NCBI GenBank assembly: GCA_007135995.1
Contig: SLHU01000097.1
Location: forward strand, 1-5,306
Origin: Clostridiales bacterium
Lineage (GTDB): Bacteria; Bacillota; Clostridia; Saccharofermentanales; UBA5734
DNA: 5,306 bases
Direction: 5' to 3'
The notes under the pieces were generated by a model that saw only the letters and a program-made list of their open reading frames with translations, did not search any database and had not been told where the DNA came from. The position numbers were made by a program, and so were the translations under genes. Below, piece after piece: positions 1 to 5,306 of the stretch; positions within the stretch are counted from its first letter, which is position 1; every line of letters starts with the position of its first letter.

Positions 1-24
1 AATATTATAAACGTATTAGACTAT

Positions 25-52
25 TCTATCTACTATAATATAAACAGATAGA
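25..52 (+). promoter_or_regulatory. Inverted repeat around a TATAAT hexamer: possible promoter/operator of the GH2 gene
   Basis: A 7-base inverted repeat, TCTATCT (25-31) and AGATAGA (46-52), flanks 14 bases containing a perfect -10-like TATAAT (34-39). This is the usual geometry of a repressor site over a promoter. No good -35 lies 16-18 bases upstream (the place reads ACGTAT), and the AT-rich leader makes chance matches easy. A start near 46 would give a leader of about 120 bases. Another weak candidate is TTGCCA (78-83) with TATGAT (104-109), but its 20-base spacing is too long. Treat this as a candidate only. Confidence 0.3.
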
Positions 53-153
53 TGTTGCTCAGATACAGGCGGGCTGTTTGCCATATGCTTTTATCCCGCT
101 CATTATGATCAGATCTATATGTACGTAAGCAAGTTGCGCAACGCACTATTTCC

Positions 154-159
154 AGGAGG
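154..159 (+). promoter_or_regulatory. Ribosome binding site of the GH2 gene
   Basis: A perfect AGGAGG ends seven bases before the ATG at 167. It decides the start: the in-frame ATG at 119 has no such site, and the 16 residues it would add do not look like part of a GH2 sugar-binding domain. Confidence 0.85.
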
Positions 160-166
160 TTTTATT

Positions 167-1966
167 ATGACTCAGACCCTTCCCAGATCCGAATATCCTC
201 GTCCGCAGATGGTAAGAGATCAGTGGCAGAATCTCAATGGCCAATGGTCTTTCGCTTTTGATCATGGAAACAGCGGAAAAGCACGCGGTATGCATCTGAA
301 GAAAGCTGAATATCCCCTATCCATCACAGTACCTTTTTGCCCGGAATCATCTCTTTCAGGAATAGACAGCAAGGATTTTGTTGCTGCGGTGTGGTACAGA
401 AGATTAATTGAGGTCAAGAACCTTCAAGGCAAACGACTTTTACTCCATTTTGGAGCTGTTGATTATCAATGTGAGGTATGGGTGAATGAACAGCTTGCGG
501 GGACTCATACTGGTGGTTACAGCAGTTTCTCCTTTGACATTACGCAGCATGTCAACACTGGTGGTGACAATGTGCTGACGGTTCGCGCTTTTGATGATGT
601 ACGCAGCGGAAAACAGCCGGCCGGAAAACAAAGTCCGGAATACCATTCATACGGCTGTATGTATACGCGGACAACAGGCATCTGGCAGACAGTCTGGCTG
701 GAAACAGTTCCAGAAACGTATATCGATGAACTGAAACTATCAGCCAGCTGGAACAATAAGGCTGTTTGCCTTGATGCAGCCGTGTGTGATAAAAGTCCAG
801 ACAGCGCATCAGAGCAGTCAGGCATGCAGCTTGAAGTTCGCCTGATTGATCCTCAAACAAAAAGCATTTTGATTGAGAAAAAAGCGGCAGCTCAAACGGG
901 CTTTCAAAAACTTTTCATCGAAGTGGATAAAAGTACCTCAGAGTTGCTGGAACCTTGGGAACCAGGCAAATCTTCGCTATATGATCTTGAACTCTGCTTG
1001 ATAAATTCTGCCGGTAAAGTGATTGATCTGGTTCAATCATATTGTGGTTTCCGTGATCTTGAGCTGCGCCAGGACGGGCTATATATCAATAGAAAGCCTG
1101 TTTTCCAGCGATTAATCCTTGATCAGGGCTTTTACCCTGACGGTATCTACACAGCGCCAGACGATCAAACACTCAAGAGAGATATTGAGCTCTCAATGCA
1201 GCTTGGATTTAACGGCGCTCGTTTGCACCAGAAAGTTTTCGAGCCGCGTTTTCTTTACTGGGCGGACAAGCTGGGCTATCTGGTCTGGGGTGAGCAAGGC
1301 AGCTGGGGGCTGGATATAACACATGCTGGTGCGGTCACGCACTTTCTTCCTGAGTGGATGGAAGTCATCAGGAGAGATATCAGTCACCCGTCAATCGTCG
1401 GCTGGTGTCCATTCAATGAGACATGGGATCAGAATGGCAAACGGCAATGTGACGAGGTGATCAGGCAGATCTATCTGGCAACTAAAATGGCTGATCCAGC
1501 ACGTCCGGTGATCGACACCAGCGGTAATTATCATGTTCAGACAGATATTTTTGATATTCATGATTATGAGCAGGATGTGGACATTTTCGCTGATAAATTC
1601 AAGGAGATGGCCAATGGCGGCGATCCGTATGTAACCTTTCCTGACCGGCAGAAATATGAAGGACAGCCATACTTTGTCAGTGAATATGGCGGCGCTTCGT
1701 GGAACAAGAACCAGCAAGATGCCTGGGGGTATGGAAACCAGCCTGCAAGTGAAGCTGAGTTTGCCCAGCGCTATACGAGTCTGACTGAAACCTTGCTCAA
1801 TAATCCTCGTATCTGTGCTTTTTGCTATACACAGCTGACAGATGTTGAGCAAGAACAAAACGGTTTATACAGCTACGAGCGAAAACGCAAATTCAGTGAC
1901 GCAGTTTATCAGCAGATAACCGAAACAAACCAGCAGCGATCAGCGTTTGAGAAAAAGTTCTCATGA
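167..1966 (+). CDS. Glycoside hydrolase family 2 enzyme (beta-galactosidase/beta-glucuronidase-like), 599 aa
   Basis: A retaining exo-glycosidase that should remove a terminal beta-linked sugar (or alpha-L-arabinopyranoside) in the cytoplasm; there is no signal peptide. Seen in the sequence: an N-terminal jelly-roll sugar-binding domain (about residues 10-180, ending in the GH2-typical YTRTTGIWQTVWLE), an immunoglobulin-like domain (about 185-300) and a C-terminal TIM barrel (about 300-590) opening with RLILDQGFYPDG. The expected acid/base is Glu418 in PFNETWDQ and the expected nucleophile is Glu506 in VSEYGG. Length matches beta-glucuronidases (about 600 aa), not LacZ (about 1,020 aa). The N-x-K motif that beta-glucuronidases use to bind the carboxylate is absent: its place, just before the G-L-Y segment, reads E-Q-N (563-565) within TQLTDVEQEQNGL. 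Glucuronidase activity is therefore unlikely, and the exact substrate is open. An in-frame ATG at 119 exists, but the start at 167 has AGGAGG seven bases upstream. The gene stands alone on this strand, converging on the minus-strand cluster. Family assignment is firm; specificity is not. Confidence 0.95.
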   Translation: MTQTLPRSEYPRPQMVRDQWQNLNGQWSFAFDHGNSGKARGMHLKKAEYPLSITVPFCPESSLSGIDSKDFVAAVWYRRLIEVKNLQGKRLLLHFGAVDYQCEVWVNEQLAGTHTGGYSSFSFDITQHVNTGGDNVLTVRAFDDVRSGKQPAGKQSPEYHSYGCMYTRTTGIWQTVWLETVPETYIDELKLSASWNNKAVCLDAAVCDKSPDSASEQSGMQLEVRLIDPQTKSILIEKKAAAQTGFQKLFIEVDKSTSELLEPWEPGKSSLYDLELCLINSAGKVIDLVQSYCGFRDLELRQDGLYINRKPVFQRLILDQGFYPDGIYTAPDDQTLKRDIELSMQLGFNGARLHQKVFEPRFLYWADKLGYLVWGEQGSWGLDITHAGAVTHFLPEWMEVIRRDISHPSIVGWCPFNETWDQNGKRQCDEVIRQIYLATKMADPARPVIDTSGNYHVQTDIFDIHDYEQDVDIFADKFKEMANGGDPYVTFPDRQKYEGQPYFVSEYGGASWNKNQQDAWGYGNQPASEAEFAQRYTSLTETLLNNPRICAFCYTQLTDVEQEQNGLYSYERKRKFSDAVYQQITETNQQRSAFEKKFS

Positions 1967-1976
1967 TGGCGAACAG

Positions 1977-2011
1977 AAAAAAAGATAAATAGTGCGCCGT
2001 GCGCGGCGCGC
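1977..2011 (-). terminator. Second GC-rich hairpin, possible back-up terminator for minus-strand transcripts
   Basis: GCGCCG (1994-1999) and CGGCGC (2004-2009) form a perfect 6-base-pair stem around a four-base loop, extended by a G-U and a G-C pair to 1992-2011. Read on the minus strand the stem is followed by a U-rich stretch, with seven consecutive U complementary to 1977-1983. The U run begins about eight bases after the stem, farther than in a textbook terminator. It sits just downstream, in minus direction, of the bidirectional terminator, so it could catch read-through before the GH2 gene is entered in antisense. Confidence 0.4.
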
Positions 2012-2018
2012 CCAGACT

Positions 2019-2054
2019 AAAAAGATCCCCCTTGACGTCAAGAGGGATCTTTTT
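2019..2054. terminator. Bidirectional rho-independent terminator between convergent genes
   Basis: An almost perfect inverted repeat is centred on GACGTC (2034-2039). The left arm is AAAAAGATCCCCCTTGAC and the right arm is its complement with a single C/A mismatch (2030 against 2043). The arms carry five A on the left and five T on the right, so transcripts of either strand fold into a strong GC-rich stem followed by U residues. It lies 52 bases past the GH2 stop and 178 bases past the stop of the Gfo/Idh/MocA gene, and can end transcription from both sides. Confidence 0.88.
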
Positions 2055-2100
2055 ATTGCCGCCGGGCAGCAGCAAAACAATTTGATTTCCAGCTAATTAA

Positions 2101-2208
2101 CTATACGCTGCCAGATATTTAGTTTCGCAGTGATCTCTCCAGCAGCAGCATGCTTACTGGGTAAAACATCGTATAGCATTTTCGACTGGCAGCACCGACT
2201 GTCGAAAA
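2101..2208. repeat. Cluster of interleaved inverted repeats in the convergent intergenic region
   Basis: Three pairs of exact complementary segments occupy this stretch. CTATACG (2101-2107) pairs with CGTATAG (2170-2176). CTGCCAG (2108-2114) pairs with CTGGCAG (2186-2192). TTTTCGAC (2179-2186) pairs with GTCGAAAA (2201-2208). The first two pairs are interleaved (a-b-a'-b'), the order that permits a pseudoknot rather than nested stems, and the third encloses b'. A further small stem, CCAG..AGCA/TGCT..CTGG (2139-2160), lies between them. No open reading frame of note covers it. On the minus strand it would form the 3' untranslated end of the Gfo/Idh/MocA transcript. Functional meaning is unknown and chance is possible for 7-8 base matches. 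Confidence 0.35.
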
Positions 2209-2232
2209 GACAAAAGCTTCGCGGGTCACATC

Positions 2233-3210
2233 TTATATACTGACTATTTTTTGCTCGTTGTGAGACTTATATGCGTTTTCCAGTAACTCTGTCAAGGCTT
2301 TACCTTTTTCTGTATCATACGGAATTTCTGCATTGGTCAGGATAGCGTCAAACCAGACGTCCATTGCCATGGGTAAAGGCTCAGGCAGTTTATCGGGAAT
2401 AATCCATCCCTTTGTATCCAGCTTATCGCTGCGATATTTCACTTCGCCGTCAACGGAAATAAGCGCCCCTTCTGTACCGAGCAGTTCAAAGCAGTTCGCC
2501 TGATAAGGTGATACAAAGGATGTTTCTAATACGGCGATCGTGTTGCCCTCAAACTCAACAACCGATACCGCGTTATCATCTGCCGGCGGAGGGCAATAAT
2601 TGGTGTTGAACATTGAAGCGATTCTCTTTGGTTTTCCAAGGAGATAAGCAGCCGTATACATAGGATGGCAGCCCAGATCCATCATCGCGCCGCCTCCGGC
2701 TTTTTCTGTATCATACCAATAATCCGGCAGCCATCCGCGCAGTGAGCCTTGATGAGCATTACGCATCCGCATATAATGAATCTTGCCCAACAGCCCATCA
2801 TCAATAAGCTGTTTGGAAAACTGTGCCAAAGAAGTGGTCAGATTCGGATACGAGATGCAAAACTTCACATTGTTGTCTGCGACAGCCTGGGCGATTTTAT
2901 CACATTCAGCCAGCGTAGGTGCCATGGCTTTTTCCGTAAAAATATGTTTTCCGGATTTTGCCGCCGCGATTATCACTGTCTCATGGTCACTGGTGGGTGT
3001 GTCAATGATAACCGCGTCCACGTCATCCCGGGCAAGAAGTACATCAAGGTCCGGTTCAAACTCCACGCCAAGTTCCTTTGCCCATTGACTGCCTCTATCT
3101 GTGTCTTCATCCCATACACAGGTAATCTGTGCTTTGTCTGAAGCCTTCACGGCTTTCGCGTATCCAGCTGCATGAACATGCCATTTCGATAACATTGCTA
3201 CTTTAATCAT
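2233..3210 (-). CDS. Gfo/Idh/MocA family NAD(P)-dependent oxidoreductase, 325 aa
   Basis: A cytoplasmic sugar or inositol dehydrogenase of the Gfo/Idh/MocA family, expected to oxidise a hydroxyl of a sugar, glycoside or sugar acid with NAD(P). The Rossmann domain covers about residues 1-120 and the alpha/beta substrate domain about 125-325. Visible family marks are the TPTSDH segment (71-76), the TEKA motif with Lys94, and AGGGAMMDLGCHPMY (171-185) carrying Asp178 and His182, the expected catalytic pair region. Two departures: the nucleotide-binding turn after beta-1 reads AMLSKWHVHAAGY (5-17) instead of GxGxxG, and the usual EKP is EKA (93-95). A Trp-His-Val-His turn of this sort occurs, from memory, in one branch of the family. 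The start is supported by AAGGAG six bases upstream. It is the last gene of the minus-strand cluster, 126 bases after the dehydratase gene, a gap large enough for separate control. Substrate not assignable. Confidence 0.93.
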   Translation of the reverse strand: MIKVAMLSKWHVHAAGYAKAVKASDKAQITCVWDEDTDRGSQWAKELGVEFEPDLDVLLARDDVDAVIIDTPTSDHETVIIAAAKSGKHIFTEKAMAPTLAECDKIAQAVADNNVKFCISYPNLTTSLAQFSKQLIDDGLLGKIHYMRMRNAHQGSLRGWLPDYWYDTEKAGGGAMMDLGCHPMYTAAYLLGKPKRIASMFNTNYCPPPADDNAVSVVEFEGNTIAVLETSFVSPYQANCFELLGTEGALISVDGEVKYRSDKLDTKGWIIPDKLPEPLPMAMDVWFDAILTNAEIPYDTEKGKALTELLENAYKSHNEQKIVSI

Positions 3211-3216
3211 AGTATG

Positions 3217-3222
3217 CTCCTT
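3217..3222 (-). promoter_or_regulatory. Ribosome binding site of the Gfo/Idh/MocA gene
   Basis: AAGGAG, preceded by further A residues, lies six bases before the ATG at 3210-3208 on the minus strand and supports that start. Confidence 0.8.
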
Positions 3223-3260
3223 TTTTCATTTGATCGAGTATTTCTGTTGATTCTACTGTC

Positions 3261-3289
3261 ATACTAATTGTTATTCATTAATATAACAA
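3261..3289 (-). promoter_or_regulatory. Candidate promoter with overlapping inverted repeat, upstream of the Gfo/Idh/MocA gene
   Basis: On the minus strand TTGTTA (3289-3284) and TAGTAT (3266-3261) are spaced by 17 bases, each matching four of six bases of the sigma-70/sigma-A consensus. Over it lies a perfect inverted repeat, TTGTTAT (3268-3274) and ATAACAA (3283-3289), with an 8-base spacer: 22 bases in total, a size suited to a dimeric repressor. The stretch is markedly AT-rich compared with the genes on both sides. A leader of about 45 bases would result. No terminator separates the dehydratase gene from this site, so read-through from the operon is also likely. Confidence 0.35.
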
Positions 3290-3315
3290 CTATATTCATC
3301 AAAATGGCATTTATC

Positions 3316-3329
3316 TGATAACGTTTTTC
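3316..3329 (-). promoter_or_regulatory. Possible catabolite-responsive element (cre-like)
   Basis: GAAAAACGTTATCA on the minus strand fits the Bacillota CcpA consensus TGWAANCGNTNWCA except at its first two bases. It lies 7 bases after the dehydratase stop and upstream of the candidate promoter of the next gene. The match is imperfect, several such matches are expected by chance in a window this size, and the idea only applies if the host is a Bacillota member. Confidence 0.2.
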
Positions 3330-3336
3330 TCCAGCT

Positions 3337-4539
3337 TTACGGCCGCACCAATGTACCGTCGGGCAAGCGGGTGACCGTCCATTCAGGAACTTTATTGGCA
3401 CATGGGTATTTCGCTGCCTTTTTTTCATCAATGTCGATGCCAAGCCCGGGCTGATCGTTAAGATAAACATAGCCCTTTTTGAGCTCTGGACAGCCTGGAA
3501 AAACTTCCTGAAGCGGTTCGCTCAGGCCGGCCCATTCCTGAATCCCAAAATTGGGGCTGGCAAGATCGAGATGGACATTAGCCGCATGACCAACCGGTGA
3601 AACATCCCCGGGCCCGTGCCAGGCGGTTCGTATACCATATGTTTCGCAGAATATCGCCAGTTTGCGAGCCGGCGTCAGACCGCCAATTTGACTGATGTGG
3701 ACCCGGATGAAGTCGATCAGCTGCTCGGAAACAAGCATCTTCCATTCATTGGGGTTGTTAAACAGCTCGCCCATGGCAATAGGGGTGGCACTTTGCTGAC
3801 GAAGCAGGCGAAACCATTCTATTTGCTCAGGCGCCAGCGCATCTTCCAGGAAAAACAGTCGATAAGGCTCGAGTGCTTTCGCCAGCCCCAGTGCCCTTAC
3901 AGGCGTCAGGCGCTCATGGACGTCATGTAAAAATTCTACCTCATAACCGATCTTGTCGCGCAGGTAGGAAAAAAGAATCGGGATCGACCGCTCATAGGCA
4001 TCCGCGTCAAAATAGGCCCCGGGCAACGCACCTTCTGGTTTACGGTTGATTGCGCTGCGCCCGCCATATCCACCCATCTGGCAGCGGATATAGTGCAGCC
4101 CCTGTTCCTGAAACTCTTTGACCTTTTCAGCGACTTCCGCCGGCTCGCTGCCATCTGCATGACGATAAATGGCGGCAGCCTCGCGACACTTGCCGCCGAA
4201 AAGCTCATATACAGGCATGTTGGCCATTTTACCCTTGATATCCCATAGCGCCATGTCGACACCGGAAATGGCATTGTTCAGGACGGGTCCGTTTCGCCAG
4301 TATGAATTAACCATTGATGACTGGAAGATATCTTCGATCCGTCTTGGGTCTTTACCGACCAGAAATGGCTTGAGGTAAGAATCGACGGCCGTCTGAACCG
4401 CCAAAGCCCGCTGTGTAAAGGTCGCACATCCCAAACCGTAGAGCTCAGGCTCATTCGTCTCTACTTTCACCACAACCAGGTCGATCCCTGCAGGGGCAGT
4501 AAGAATGGCTCGTACATCTTTGATCTTTAAATTATTCAT
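3337..4539 (-). CDS. Enolase-superfamily dehydratase of the RspA/D-mannonate dehydratase subgroup, 400 aa
   Basis: A mandelate racemase/muconate lactonizing-type enzyme expected to dehydrate a sugar acid (aldonate such as mannonate or gluconate) to a 2-keto-3-deoxy acid, using Mg2+. The N-terminal capping domain covers about residues 1-115 (VDMALWDIKGK, 94-104, is typical) and the barrel the rest. Expected metal ligands are Asp206 (LHDVHERLTP), Glu232 (FLEDALAP) and Glu258 (MGELFNN). His208 beside the first ligand and the His308/Asp312 pair (AWHGPGD) are the expected catalytic groups; IQEW carries Glu335. Compared with E. coli RspA as I remember it, the loop after the IRxQ segment (about 152-185) is shorter and lacks the TYG tyrosine context, and the C-terminus ends GTLVRP instead of GTLWNW, so the closing Trp is missing. 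D-mannonate activity is thus doubtful. I chose the ATG at 4539 over 4545, which abuts the ribosome binding site. It lies 29 bases after the SDR gene, so they are surely co-transcribed. Confidence 0.92.
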   Translation of the reverse strand: MNNLKIKDVRAILTAPAGIDLVVVKVETNEPELYGLGCATFTQRALAVQTAVDSYLKPFLVGKDPRRIEDIFQSSMVNSYWRNGPVLNNAISGVDMALWDIKGKMANMPVYELFGGKCREAAAIYRHADGSEPAEVAEKVKEFQEQGLHYIRCQMGGYGGRSAINRKPEGALPGAYFDADAYERSIPILFSYLRDKIGYEVEFLHDVHERLTPVRALGLAKALEPYRLFFLEDALAPEQIEWFRLLRQQSATPIAMGELFNNPNEWKMLVSEQLIDFIRVHISQIGGLTPARKLAIFCETYGIRTAWHGPGDVSPVGHAANVHLDLASPNFGIQEWAGLSEPLQEVFPGCPELKKGYVYLNDQPGLGIDIDEKKAAKYPCANKVPEWTVTRLPDGTLVRP

Positions 4540-4545
4540 AATCAT

Positions 4546-4552
4546 CCTCTTT
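4546..4552 (-). promoter_or_regulatory. Ribosome binding site that decides the start of the dehydratase gene
   Basis: AAAGAGG on the minus strand ends directly at the ATG at 4545-4543, too close for that codon, but six bases before the ATG at 4539-4537. The second ATG is therefore the likely start, giving a protein beginning MNNLKIK and removing two residues from the longest reading frame. Confidence 0.7.
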
Positions 4553-4568
4553 ATGTTTTGCTTTGACT

Positions 4569-5306
4569 TTACTTCTTGTTCCTCTCTTTTGGCCGGCCCC
4601 AGCCGTATTTTTCAACATCATCGCTTAGATCAATTCTTTCCGGCATACCAGGCAAAATAAGCCCTCCGTCAATGCGCAGTGTTATGCCGGTTATATAGGA
4701 CGCCTTATCGGATGCAAGCCATAAGCAAGCTTCTGCAACATCGCTTGGTGTGCCGACCCGCTGCAGCGGAATGCGAGGTTCCAGCCCCTCATAAAAAGGC
4801 TGAAAATCAGGATTATCCCGCACTCTTGTTGCGCCAGGCGCGACATTATTAACCCGGATACCATAGGCTGCCAGATCGAGCGCGATTGATTCAATCGCTC
4901 GATTCATTCCGGCTTTCAGGCCGCCATAAAGCATATCTCCGGGATAGGCACGTTCAGCCCTGCTGGATGTGATGTTGATGATGTTTCCGCATATTTGCTT
5001 TTCTTTCATGTGACGCGCCACGGCCTGAAGCGTCAGCAGATATCCTTTGAAATTCAGATTGATCAGGAAATTAATGTCGTCCAGTGACATGTCAAGAATT
5101 GAATCAACCCGCGTAATGCCGGCATTGTTAATCAAAAGATCGATACGTCCGTAATGATCAATCGTCTCTTTCACGATCTTTGCCGGCACTTTTTCGTCCT
5201 GCATGGATGCCTGCATCACCAGGCAGCTGGCCTTACCCTCTTTCTCAATACGACTGGCAACGTTACGCGCTTCATCTTCTTTTGTTGAATAGGTAATCGC
5301 AGTGTC
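4569..5306 (-). CDS. Short-chain dehydrogenase/reductase (SDR), N-terminus beyond the window
   Basis: A classical SDR oxidoreductase, partial: 245 residues are visible and roughly the first 30, with the TGxxxGIG cofactor motif, lie past the right edge. The frame stays open from 5306, and the GTG at 5219-5217 (visible residue 30) is internal, since family sequence (DTAITYSTKEDEA) precedes it. Visible motifs in this partial numbering: NNAG (60-63), Asn85 in the NxxG element, Ser114 in NITSS, and Tyr127/Lys131 in YGGLK, 13 residues after the Ser as usual; then NNVAPGATRV (153-162) and the C-terminal ITLRIDGGL. The tetrad is complete, so it should be active. No acidic residue ends the ITYST strand, which fits NADP(H), by inference. 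A tail of about 30 residues after RIDGGL is longer than in FabG-like members. It resembles glucose 1-dehydrogenase/FabG-type SDRs; the substrate is probably a sugar or sugar acid given the next gene, 29 bases downstream. Confidence 0.92.
   Translation of the reverse strand, partial: DTAITYSTKEDEARNVASRIEKEGKASCLVMQASMQDEKVPAKIVKETIDHYGRIDLLINNAGITRVDSILDMSLDDINFLINLNFKGYLLTLQAVARHMKEKQICGNIINITSSRAERAYPGDMLYGGLKAGMNRAIESIALDLAAYGIRVNNVAPGATRVRDNPDFQPFYEGLEPRIPLQRVGTPSDVAEACLWLASDKASYITGITLRIDGGLILPGMPERIDLSDDVEKYGWGRPKERNKK

Noticed and set aside
5..20. cre-like site around AAACGTATT in the GH2 leader
   Set aside because: About four mismatches to the consensus, no better than chance in AT-rich DNA.
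78..109. TTGCCA and TATGAT as the GH2 promoter
   Set aside because: The spacing is 20 bases, outside the normal 16-18, and both hexamers are imperfect.
119..166. N-terminal extension of the GH2 protein from the ATG at 119
   Set aside because: No ribosome binding site precedes it, while AGGAGG lies inside this stretch seven bases before the ATG at 167. The added residues have no GH2 character.
1391..1858. 155-residue minus-strand reading frame inside the GH2 gene
   Set aside because: It lies wholly antisense to well-conserved GH2 catalytic-domain coding sequence and shows no recognisable motif, so it is a shadow frame.
2749..3141. 130-residue plus-strand frame opposite the Gfo/Idh/MocA gene
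   Set aside because: It is antisense to the conserved Rossmann domain, with no ribosome binding site and no recognisable protein family.
3936..4274. 112-residue minus-strand frame inside the dehydratase gene
   Set aside because: It overlaps the dehydratase in another frame of the same strand, across conserved enolase-superfamily sequence, and has no domain features.
5217..5219. GTG at 5219-5217 as the start of the SDR gene
   Set aside because: The frame continues open to the window edge with typical SDR sequence (ITYSTKEDEA) before this codon, and starting here would remove the whole cofactor-binding motif.

Overview
The window holds four protein genes of carbohydrate metabolism in a convergent layout. 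One complete plus-strand gene encodes a cytoplasmic glycoside hydrolase family 2 enzyme (167-1966). Facing it are three minus-strand genes, read from right to left: a short-chain dehydrogenase/reductase cut by the window's right edge (4569 to beyond 5306), an enolase-superfamily sugar-acid dehydratase related to RspA/D-mannonate dehydratase (3337-4539), and a Gfo/Idh/MocA oxidoreductase (2233-3210).

Nothing here fixes the organism. Ribosome binding sites are strong and purine-rich (AGGAGG, AAGGAG, AAAGAGG), base composition is intermediate, and one hairpin has A- and T-tracts on either side. Together with the general look of the proteins this suggests a mid-GC member of the Bacillota (Bacillales-like). 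A gammaproteobacterium is not excluded. There are no signal peptides, so all four products should be cytoplasmic.

Region by region: 1-166 is an AT-rich leader with a TATAAT hexamer inside an inverted repeat, then the GH2 ribosome binding site. 167-1966 is the GH2 gene. 1967-2232 is the convergent intergenic gap; it holds a near-perfect bidirectional terminator, a second GC-rich hairpin, and a cluster of complementary segments that may form a structured RNA end. 2233-3210 is the Gfo/Idh/MocA gene. 3211-3336 is a 126-base AT-rich gap with an inverted repeat and a possible promoter, so the last minus-strand gene may have its own control. 3337-4539 is the dehydratase gene. 4540-4568 is a 29-base operon-type spacer. 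4569-5306 is the partial dehydrogenase.

A plausible joint role is use of a glycoside: the GH2 enzyme removes a sugar, and the SDR, Gfo/Idh/MocA and dehydratase enzymes oxidise and dehydrate the sugar or its acid towards a 2-keto-3-deoxy acid. The true substrate cannot be read from the sequence. Three of the enzymes depart from their reference families at diagnostic places: the GH2 lacks the glucuronidase N-x-K motif, the dehydratase has a shortened active-site loop and lacks the terminal Trp, and the Gfo/Idh/MocA protein lacks the classic glycine motif and EKP. The cluster may therefore act on something other than D-glucuronate/D-mannonate. I see no mobile elements, CRISPR arrays, tRNA or rRNA.
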